The position numbers and the translations under genes were made by a program. The notes beneath the pieces were generated by a model. The model was not told where the DNA came from, did no database searches, and saw only the letters and a list, made by a program, of their open reading frames with translations. A stretch of 49,831 nucleotides of DNA from an uncultured Eubacteriales bacterium (GTDB lineage Bacteria; Bacillota; Clostridia; Oscillospirales; Acutalibacteraceae): positions 1 to 49,831 of the forward strand of contig CAKSHI010000012.1 of assembly GCA_934457115.1 (NCBI GenBank). The letters run 5' to 3'. Of the stretch, positions 41,013-47,823 are shown in pieces (the stretch's first letter is position 1; every line of letters starts with the position of its first letter).

Positions 41013-42818
41013 TTATTGCGCCTCGGCGAGAGTTGCGGTTACTACGCCAAAGGTTTGATTTTGTAGGCTTTCAACGCCTGTAACTTTGTCTGACATTCCA
41101 CTTAGCTTCAAGTAAGCTGTAACGTCCTTTGCTGCGACGGGAAGTTTTAGTGTGTTATTCTCGACGGCGGTATCGCCAAAGGAAGTTGTAACGAAGCTTC
41201 CTTCTACTGCTGTGCCGTTTTCGTCACTTGCGGCATAGGCGTTGTCAACTGCGAATGACAATGTTACGCTATAAGCTTTACTGGAGTCATTGGTTACGCT
41301 TATCTTGTCGGCACCATCTGTACTTGCTTTCCAGAACGGTGTATCGCCTTTTTGCACCCATGTTTGGGTTGCCGGATCCCACTTAGCGTTGTAGTCGTAG
41401 GTTAGGTCGCCCCATGTTATCGTTATGCTGGTTGCGCCTTGGAACTCGCCCACACCTGTTACATTGCGGCTCTTAGATTGGCCTACTGTAGTTAGGATAG
41501 TTGGCATTTCGATAACCATTGCCTTAACAAACTTTGTTTGGTTTGTATAAGCATTTGCATCATCTTCACCCAAGCCAAGCTCGCCGCTGGTGTTGCTACC
41601 TGTACCCAAAAGCTCTAGGTCGCCGTTAGCGTCGGGTCTTAGAATTAGTGTAGCATAAGCATAACAACCATTTGATACTGCTGCCACATTGGTTATTGTG
41701 CCGTTGGTATCTTGGCTCTGCACAAATTTAGTCTTATTTGTGTCAGTTCCGCTTTCCCCTGTGCCTAGCTGGCCGCAGTCATTTTTACCACACTGCCAGA
41801 GGGCTCCTCCTGCCCTTATCACTGCTGTGTGTTGACTACCGCATGATACCGCTTCCACATCAGTTATTGCTCCGCTTGCATCTTCGCTCTGCACAAATTT
41901 ATTAACATCTACATTATCTCCTGTACCTAGCTGGCCGTTGTTATTATACCCACACTGCCAGAGCTGTCCGCCTGCTCTTATCACTGCTGTGTGACTCTGA
42001 CCGCAGGCTACCGCCTCCGCATCCGTTATTGCTCCGCTTGCATCTTCGCTCTGCACAAATTTCGTCTTATTTTTGCTGCTTCCGCTTTCCCCTGTGCCTA
42101 GCTGGCCGGTTTTATTATCCCCACACTGCCAGAGGGCTCCTCCTGCCCTTATCACTGCTGTGTGAGCAGCACCGCAGGCTACCGCTTCCGCATCCGTTAT
42201 TGCTCCGCTTGCATCTTCGCTCTGCACAAATTTGGTACTTTTTACACCACTTCCGCTTTCCCCTGTGCCTAGTTGGCCGGTTTCATTTTTACCACACTGC
42301 CAGAGCTGTCCGCCTGCTCTTATCACTGCTGTGTGACTCTGACCGCAGGCTACCGCCTCCGCATCCGTTATTGCTCCGCTTGCATCTTGACTCTGCACAA
42401 ATTTGGTACTTTTGACATCAGTTCCGCTTTCCCCTGTGCCTAGCTGGCCGCAGTCATTTTTACCACACTGCCAGAGGGCTCCGCCTGTCCTTATCACTGC
42501 TGTGTGTTTCCAACCGCAGGCTATATCTATAGCGTCTTTGATTTCGGCGCCCGTATCGTCTACGCAGGGCATAAATGTCGCGGTTTTGGCTAATTCATCC
42601 TCGGTTTTCCCGACACCAAGCTGGCCGTAATCATTTTTTCCCGTAGCCCAAACAGAGCCGTCCGACTTTAACACTACAGTATGGTACTGCCCAGTAGCAA
42701 CCTTAGGGGTGGCGGTGCCCGCCGCCGAGGAGGTGAGCGAAACCATAGGTACAGCCGTAGCGCAAAGTGCTAAACTTAAACCGATACTTAATAACTTTTT
42801 GCTTATACGTCCTTTCAT
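41013..42818 (-). CDS. Secreted RCC1-type seven-bladed beta-propeller protein with ITWG domain, copy 1
   Basis: 601 residues from the ATG at 42818 (AGGAGG 8 bases before; the open frame extends past that site). The signal peptide M-K-G-R-I-S-K-K-L-L-S-I ends near S-S-A-A-G. Seven RCC1 units follow, each with H-T-A-V-I-R-x-G-G, L-W-Q-C-G-x-N-x-x-G-Q-L-G-T-G and K-F-V-Q-S; the last is degenerate. The C-terminal 150 residues form the domain shared with the protein at 908-1612 (I-T-W-G-D-L-T-Y ... F-G-V-V-T-A-T-L). No cell-wall anchor is seen. The middle units are near-identical even at DNA level. RCC1 propellers usually bind proteins or ligands; function here unknown. Confidence 0.88.
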   Translation of the reverse strand: MKGRISKKLLSIGLSLALCATAVPMVSLTSSAAGTATPKVATGQYHTVVLKSDGSVWATGKNDYGQLGVGKTEDELAKTATFMPCVDDTGAEIKDAIDIACGWKHTAVIRTGGALWQCGKNDCGQLGTGESGTDVKSTKFVQSQDASGAITDAEAVACGQSHTAVIRAGGQLWQCGKNETGQLGTGESGSGVKSTKFVQSEDASGAITDAEAVACGAAHTAVIRAGGALWQCGDNKTGQLGTGESGSSKNKTKFVQSEDASGAITDAEAVACGQSHTAVIRAGGQLWQCGYNNNGQLGTGDNVDVNKFVQSEDASGAITDVEAVSCGSQHTAVIRAGGALWQCGKNDCGQLGTGESGTDTNKTKFVQSQDTNGTITNVAAVSNGCYAYATLILRPDANGDLELLGTGSNTSGELGLGEDDANAYTNQTKFVKAMVIEMPTILTTVGQSKSRNVTGVGEFQGATSITITWGDLTYDYNAKWDPATQTWVQKGDTPFWKASTDGADKISVTNDSSKAYSVTLSFAVDNAYAASDENGTAVEGSFVTTSFGDTAVENNTLKLPVAAKDVTAYLKLSGMSDKVTGVESLQNQTFGVVTATLAEAQ

Positions 42819-42951
42819 AATTAAACCCTCCTTCAGGTTCAAAAATTTTAATATATGTCACAAGCCACATTGCTATTGAATCTAAGTCTTAGCAGTGCGG
42901 CTTGATTTGAACAAGTAGTTATATTAGGGCCTTTTGCACTTAATCCTACTT
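42696..42951 (-). repeat. 256-bp sequence identical to 49576-49831
   Basis: It covers the leader 3' half, the ribosome site, the signal-peptide codons and the first residues of the mature protein of RCC1 gene 1. It is base-for-base identical to the copy at offset 6880. Divergence starts at once inside the propeller. The copy in gene 2 is cut by the window edge, so the repeat may be longer there. Confidence 0.93.
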
Positions 42952-43058
42952 GAGTTCTCCTGCTAAGACTTTTTTCTATAATACCGATGTTAATATTAAC
43001 CTCCTTCCCCAATTTTTGCAGAAAACAAAGAAAATATTACACTTTCCCTTTATTTTCT
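42819..43058 (-). promoter_or_regulatory. Long structured 5' leader of RCC1 gene 1 (candidate cis-regulatory RNA)
   Basis: Between a promoter at 43065-43093 and the ATG lie about 240 bases. Elements in order on the minus strand: AAGGAGG followed by the palindrome GTTAATATTAAC; AAGTCTTAGCAG; a helix CAAGTAG...CTACTTG; and a long hairpin CAAGCCGCA-C-TGCTA...TAGCA-A-TGTGGCTTG close to the gene's ribosome site. CTGCTAAGACTT inside that last hairpin is also perfectly complementary to the upstream AAGTCTTAGCAG (12 bases), so two mutually exclusive folds exist. No known riboswitch consensus is recognised. A 45-codon frame without ATG runs through it. Confidence 0.55.
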
Positions 43059-43064
43059 ACTATT

Positions 43065-43093
43065 ATCTTACACCTAGTTTTTATTTTTGTCAA
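43065..43093 (-). promoter_or_regulatory. Sigma-A promoter of RCC1 gene 1
   Basis: Minus strand TTGACA (43093-43088), 17 bases, TAAGAT (43070-43065). It gives the long leader described for 42819-43058. Confidence 0.7.
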
Positions 43094-43274
43094 TATGTTT
43101 TGTAAAAAAATTTGGATTAAAACTTAAATTTGTTATTTTGCACAAACAAAGGATCGTAATTTTTCACTTTATTTTTAACATAAAATGTTGTATAATGGTT
43201 TACATATGCATTGAAATCGTAGAATATAATGTATATATATTTACCTAGATACTTAGTGAAGTGGATGTGTTCTA

Positions 43275-45032
43275 ATGAATGAAAAAGCAGCTACAAGGAC
43301 AAAGCAATCGTTCTTGCATGGAGCTTTAATATTATCTATAAGTATGGCTGTCGTTAAAATAATGGGAGCCCTTTTCAAAATTAATCTTGCAGGAATCCTA
43401 ACCGCAGAGGGAAACGGATATTTTTCAAGTGCATATGAGCTTTATAATCCCTTGGCCGCACTTGCAACAGCAGGTTTTCCAATAGCCATATCAAGAATGG
43501 TGTCAGAAAACACTGCCAGAGGACGTTTTCGTGACGTAAGGAGAATACATAGGGTATCAATTCCCATATTCTTTGTAACAGGCTCGTTGGGCGTTATAGC
43601 AATGATATTAAGTACATTTATATATGGAAAAGCCGTAAATGCCACTGAAGTAAACTATGCAACCTTTGCCTTGGCTCCTACTATCTTATTTGTTTGCTTG
43701 ATGTCGATATATCGAGGCTATTACGAAGGCCTAAGAAACATGACACCTACTGCAATTTCAGAAATTATAGAGGCCGTTTGCAAATTATTCCTTGGCCTTG
43801 GATTAGCCTACGGCGTCATCGCATATGGTATGCATGAATATAAAACTCACGGCACGGTCTTTGGAAAGGTCTATCAAACCGAAGAACTCGCAAGAAATGC
43901 TACCTTGCCATTTGCCGCAGCAGGTGGAATATTGGGTATATCCATTGGTGCGTTGACAGGCTTCCTATACTTATTAATTAGATTTAAAACTAAAGGAGAC
44001 GGCATCACAAGGCAGGAATTAGTTCATGCACCCAAAGCACGACCATATTCAAGAATAGTTAAGTCCTTAATTCGTATAGCCGTTCCCGTTGGCCTTGGCG
44101 CCGTAATAATGAACTTGGCAGGTTTTATTGACTCTACTTTAGTCTTAAGAAGGCTTAACGACATAATGTCAAACAATCCTTTAGCTCTTTTAAACAGCTA
44201 TTCCGGCCTTATAAGTGAGGATATTGTTTCAAGGGGCAAAGTTCACGTCTTTTTATTTGGATGTTACTCTTACTCTCTAACTATTATAATGCTTATCTCC
44301 GGCATTACCCAAGTATTTTCTATAAGTGCCCTACCATCCGTCACGTCCGCATGGGCAGAGGGCAACTTTAAAAAGTTAAAGGATAACATGGAGGTTGTAT
44401 TGCGAGTTACTACTTTGGTTACTATACCATCAGGTTTAGGTCTTGTAGCCTTGGCTCACCCTATAATGAACCTTTTATATGGTCAACAGTGTACTCCAAG
44501 TGAGGTAAACATAGCTTCCAGTGTTTTAATAATGCTTGCTGTCGGCACTATTTTTGCCTCAACCAGTACCCCTATTTGTAGTATGCTCCAAGCCGTAGGC
44601 AGAGTCGACCTCCCGGTCAAATTATTAGCAATTGGCATGACTATAAAGATAATCATAAACTATATACTTGTAGGCATCCCTCAAATAAACATTCAAGGTG
44701 CCGGCGTTGGAACCTTGGCTTGTTATTTATTTGTCACGGTTGTAGCACTTTATCACTTATGTAAAGAGACTCAAATGATACCTAATTTTGTATCTGTCTT
44801 TATAAAACCTCTCTTAGCAGGAATTGCTTGTGCAGTGGCCGCTTATTTGTCTTGCGATATTTTGTCTCACTTTATCTCCCAAAACATAGCTACAATCTTA
44901 GCTATATTTATTGCGATTATAGTTTACATTATTGCACTATTTTTATTTAAAGCAATAACTACAAAAGATATTCTATCTTTACCTAAAGGAGATAAAATTG
45001 TTAGAATTCTAAAAAAGCGAAAACTATTATAA
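43275..45032 (+). CDS. MATE/MOP-superfamily polysaccharide or lipid flippase (SpoVB/MurJ-like)
   Basis: 585 residues with about 14 hydrophobic segments. The start (K-Q-S-F-L-H-G-A-L-I-L-S), G-A-L-F-K-I-N-L, the Y-R-G-Y-Y-E-G segment near 155 and the charge pattern match the SpoVB/YtgP group of Firmicute flippases. Members move lipid-linked peptidoglycan precursors or act in spore cortex synthesis; which applies here cannot be told, although SigG shows a sporulating genome. Monocistronic, divergent from RCC1 gene 1. TATAAT at 43191 lacks a good -35. Confidence 0.85.
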   Translation: MNEKAATRTKQSFLHGALILSISMAVVKIMGALFKINLAGILTAEGNGYFSSAYELYNPLAALATAGFPIAISRMVSENTARGRFRDVRRIHRVSIPIFFVTGSLGVIAMILSTFIYGKAVNATEVNYATFALAPTILFVCLMSIYRGYYEGLRNMTPTAISEIIEAVCKLFLGLGLAYGVIAYGMHEYKTHGTVFGKVYQTEELARNATLPFAAAGGILGISIGALTGFLYLLIRFKTKGDGITRQELVHAPKARPYSRIVKSLIRIAVPVGLGAVIMNLAGFIDSTLVLRRLNDIMSNNPLALLNSYSGLISEDIVSRGKVHVFLFGCYSYSLTIIMLISGITQVFSISALPSVTSAWAEGNFKKLKDNMEVVLRVTTLVTIPSGLGLVALAHPIMNLLYGQQCTPSEVNIASSVLIMLAVGTIFASTSTPICSMLQAVGRVDLPVKLLAIGMTIKIIINYILVGIPQINIQGAGVGTLACYLFVTVVALYHLCKETQMIPNFVSVFIKPLLAGIACAVAAYLSCDILSHFISQNIATILAIFIAIIVYIIALFLFKAITTKDILSLPKGDKIVRILKKRKLL

Positions 45033-45038
45033 ACTCAC

Positions 45039-45067
45039 TTGACATAATCTAAAAGTATAATTATAAT
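45039..45067 (+). promoter_or_regulatory. Sigma-A promoter of the thiXYZ operon
   Basis: TTGACA (45039-45044), 17 bases, TATAAT (45062-45067), both perfect. The start lies about 10 bases before the TPP riboswitch. Confidence 0.85.
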
Positions 45068-45082
45068 ATAAATTATCCAAAA

Positions 45083-45166
45083 ACTGGGGAGCTGATTTTT
45101 CGGCTGAGAATAGGTATTTCCTTAAACCCTTATACCTGATCCGGGTAATTCCGGCGTAGGAAAAAT
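45083..45166 (+). promoter_or_regulatory. TPP riboswitch (THI element)
   Basis: The conserved blocks appear in order: GGGGAGC, GGCTGAGAATAGG, ACCCTTATACCTGATCCGGGTAAT and TCCGGCGTAGGAAA, matching the thiamine pyrophosphate aptamer. A terminator hairpin follows at 45207, so high TPP should stop transcription before thiX. Confidence 0.96.
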
Positions 45167-45206
45167 ATTAATTTTGATTTATAAGGAATCAACGTTTTGT
45201 TTTTTT

Positions 45207-45229
45207 GCCGCCGTTTGGGCGGCTTTTTT
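45207..45229 (+). terminator. Riboswitch expression-platform terminator
   Basis: GCCGCC-GTTTG-GGCGGC followed by TTTTTT, about 40 bases after the aptamer and 38 bases before the thiX start. Confidence 0.9.
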
Positions 45230-45266
45230 GTTGCAAAAAATTAAAAGTTAGAAAGAAGGCGAAGTT

Positions 45267-46040
45267 TTGAAACGCATTATTTATAAAATTGCCCCCTTGA
45301 TTTTTATAGTACTAATACTAATTTTATGGTCTTTCATTTCTTATTCAAATATACTTCCAAACTTTATGCTGCCATCACCTACAAATGTCTTATATGCTTT
45401 TTTCAATGATTTTGGAGTGATCACTTCCAATCTATCTACTACACTTTTTGAAGCCTTTGTAGGTCTTTTCATTGCAGTGATATTCTCTTTCCTCACATCT
45501 TTTATAATGGATAGATTCAATTTCTTGTATAGGTCAATCTATCCTATACTAATAATCACTCAAACGGTTCCAACCGTCGCAATAGCACCAATACTTGTTT
45601 TATGGTTTGGATATGACATGACTCCTAAAATCATATTAATAGTAGTCTCTTGTTTCTTCCCTATTACTGTTTCACTTTTAAATGGTTTTAAGAGTGTAGA
45701 CAAAGAACAAATCAATCTTTTTAGAAGTATGGGTGCCTCTAAATTCGACATTTTCTTTAGATTAAAGTTACCATTTTCTATGATAAGCTTTTTTAGTGGA
45801 TTTAAAATAGCCGTATCCTATTCCGTTGTAGGCGCTGTCATAGCCGAGTGGTTGGGCGGATATAAGGGACTTGGTGTGTATATGATAAGAGCTAAAAAAT
45901 CCTATGAATTCGATAAAATGTTTGCAGTCATTATACTTATTTCATTAATAAGCCTTTTACTCGTTGTCTTGGTTGATATCGCTCAAAAAGCCTTAATGCC
46001 GTGGCTCAAATCTAATAACACTAAAGAAAGGCAATGCTAA
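45267..46040 (+). CDS. thiX: Thiamine-precursor ABC transporter permease (ThiX-like)
   Basis: 257 residues from a TTG (AAGGCG upstream). About six membrane segments. The motif near 165 (S-M-G-A-S-K-F-D-I-F-F-R-L-K-L-P) is the coupling loop for the ATPase; T-Q-T-V-P-T-V-A-I-A-P-I and W-F-G-Y are typical of the SsuC/TauC/ThiX group. The TPP riboswitch and the THI5-type binding protein next door identify a pyrimidine (HMP or formylaminopyrimidine) precursor as likely substrate. Confidence 0.9.
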   Translation: MKRIIYKIAPLIFIVLILILWSFISYSNILPNFMLPSPTNVLYAFFNDFGVITSNLSTTLFEAFVGLFIAVIFSFLTSFIMDRFNFLYRSIYPILIITQTVPTVAIAPILVLWFGYDMTPKIILIVVSCFFPITVSLLNGFKSVDKEQINLFRSMGASKFDIFFRLKLPFSMISFFSGFKIAVSYSVVGAVIAEWLGGYKGLGVYMIRAKKSYEFDKMFAVIILISLISLLLVVLVDIAQKALMPWLKSNNTKERQC

Positions 46041-46041
46041 T

Positions 46042-47031
46042 ATGCATAAAAAATTAATTACATTTATTCTATTAATAATAGTACCATTTTCCTTGTCATC
46101 CTGCTCTAAGAATCAACACAACATGGAAACCGTTAATTTAGTACTTGATTGGACACCAAATACAAACCACACTGGAATATATGTCGCTAAAGAGCTGGGA
46201 CTTTTTCAAGAAAACAACTTAAACGTAAACATAGTTCAACCGCCTGAAGATGCTTCTATCGTCCTGGTTGGATCCGGGAATGCTCAATTTTGCATAAGTT
46301 TTCAAGACTCTTTTGCAATGGCATTGACATCTAATACACCCGTGCCTGCCACAGCCGTAGCCACGATATTAAAACACAACACCTCCGGAATACTCTCCAA
46401 AAAAGAAAGCAACATATTCTCTCCAAAGGACCTAGAAGGAAAAGTATACTCAAGTTGGAACTCTCCCATAGAATTAGCTATGTTAAAGAACATAGTAAAA
46501 AGAGACTTAGGAAATTTCGAGTACATAGACATAGTCCCAAACTCCACATCGGACGCTGCCTCTGCCCTACTTAGTGGCATAGACGCTGCAAGTGCATACT
46601 ATGGCTGGGACGTGATAGCCTCAAAGGTCAACAACATCAACACTAACTTCTTTAGATTCGCCGACATCAACCCAACTCTTGATTTCTATGCCCCCATAAT
46701 CATCGCAAACAACAACTATCTTAAAGAAAAACCTGAAATTACAAGGAAATTTTTAAAGTGCCTGGATCAAGGATACAATTATTGCATAGACAATCCTATA
46801 GAGTCTGCAGAAATACTTCTAAAATACAATCCTGAGTTAAATAGAGACTTGGTGATTGACAGTCAAATGTGGTTGTCGACCCAATACAAAGCCGAGGATC
46901 AATATTGGGGTACCATAGATAAAAATAGATGGTCGAAATATTTTGAATGGCTATACAAAGAAAACCTCATCTCAAAAGACCTGAAAAGTGAGGGCTTTAC
47001 CAACGATTACCTGAATTTAGGAAGTGATTAA
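46042..47031 (+). CDS. thiY: Thiamine-precursor ABC transporter substrate-binding lipoprotein (ThiY-like)
   Basis: 329 residues. A lipoprotein signal with lipobox L-S-S-C (Cys at about 22) anchors it outside the membrane. The NMT1/THI5-like domain follows: L-D-W-T-P-N-T-N-H-T-G-I-Y-V-A near 35, then G-S-G-N-A-Q-F-C-I-S. That motif is characteristic of pyrimidine-precursor binding proteins. One base separates it from thiX; it overlaps thiZ by 8 bases. Confidence 0.92.
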   Translation: MHKKLITFILLIIVPFSLSSCSKNQHNMETVNLVLDWTPNTNHTGIYVAKELGLFQENNLNVNIVQPPEDASIVLVGSGNAQFCISFQDSFAMALTSNTPVPATAVATILKHNTSGILSKKESNIFSPKDLEGKVYSSWNSPIELAMLKNIVKRDLGNFEYIDIVPNSTSDAASALLSGIDAASAYYGWDVIASKVNNINTNFFRFADINPTLDFYAPIIIANNNYLKEKPEITRKFLKCLDQGYNYCIDNPIESAEILLKYNPELNRDLVIDSQMWLSTQYKAEDQYWGTIDKNRWSKYFEWLYKENLISKDLKSEGFTNDYLNLGSD

Positions 47032-47758
47032 CATTATCTTAAAAGCTTTAAACATCTCGAAATCATACGATAACGTAAAAATTGTCAACGGAATAAATAT
47101 TAGCCTGGCAAAAGGAGAAGTCGTATCACTACTTGGAGAAAGTGGTTGCGGCAAAAGTACCGTCTTAAATATACTTGCGGGTCTTGAAGGGCCTGATAGT
47201 GGAAGAGTCCTAATAGAAGGCGAGGACACTACCTTAAAAGTTGGAAAAGTAAGCTATATGCCTCAAAGAGACCTCTTGCTCCCGTACAAAAACATAATCG
47301 ACAATGTCTCACTGCCACTTGTCTTGAAAGGTGAGAAAAAAGGTTCTGCGCGAAAAAAAGCCCTGCCACTTTTTAAGGCATTCTCATTAGAAGGCTGCGA
47401 GTATAAATATCCCAACGAATTATCCGGCGGAATGAGACAGCGTGCGGCATTCCTTAGAACCTACCTTTGTTCAAACAACATCTTCCTTCTTGACGAACCC
47501 TTTAGTGCATTGGATGCCATTACAAAATCTAAAATGCATAGATGGTACTTGGAATTAATCGACAAAATGAGTATCTCGACTGTCCTGGTGACTCACGACA
47601 TAGACGAGGCTATATATTTATCAAACCGTATCTACATAATCAAGGGACGTCCTGCGGGGATTGTCGAAGAAATCAAGATAGAAACCTCGTCGCTTAACGG
47701 CCTTAACGAGTCATTTTTACACTACAAAAATCATATTTTACAAATACTTTCGTCATGA
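47024..47758 (+). CDS. thiZ: Thiamine-precursor ABC transporter ATPase (ThiZ-like)
   Basis: 244 residues from the GTG at 47024, overlapping the thiY end. Walker A G-E-S-G-C-G-K-S-T (about 37-45), signature L-S-G-G-M-R-Q-R-A (about 130) and Walker B I-F-L-L-D-E-P-F are intact, with the H-loop T-H-D-I-D-E-A. It powers ThiX-mediated import. Under TPP riboswitch control with the other two genes. Confidence 0.92.
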   Translation: MINIILKALNISKSYDNVKIVNGINISLAKGEVVSLLGESGCGKSTVLNILAGLEGPDSGRVLIEGEDTTLKVGKVSYMPQRDLLLPYKNIIDNVSLPLVLKGEKKGSARKKALPLFKAFSLEGCEYKYPNELSGGMRQRAAFLRTYLCSNNIFLLDEPFSALDAITKSKMHRWYLELIDKMSISTVLVTHDIDEAIYLSNRIYIIKGRPAGIVEEIKIETSSLNGLNESFLHYKNHILQILSS

Positions 47759-47760
47759 CA

Positions 47761-47792
47761 AAAAAAGAGAGCTCCTTTTGGAACTCTCTTTT
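47761..47792. terminator. Bidirectional terminator between thiZ and RCC1 gene 2
   Basis: AAAAAAGAGAGCTCC-TTTT-GGAACTCTCTTTTT, with a single C-A mismatch in a long stem. Similar in sequence to the terminator after RCC1 gene 1. Confidence 0.88.
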
Positions 47793-47823
47793 TAGTTAAT
47801 AAGTTAAGGTTTAAGTTTAACGT

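Noticed and set aside
41800..42520. CRISPR-like repeats
   Set aside because: The periodic DNA identity of about 160 bp reflects RCC1 blade codons in one reading frame; there are no short repeats with unique spacers.
42029..42630. Plus-strand reading frames opposite the RCC1 genes
   Set aside because: These are antisense shadows of the repeated blades with low-complexity Leu/His-rich translations and no ribosome sites.
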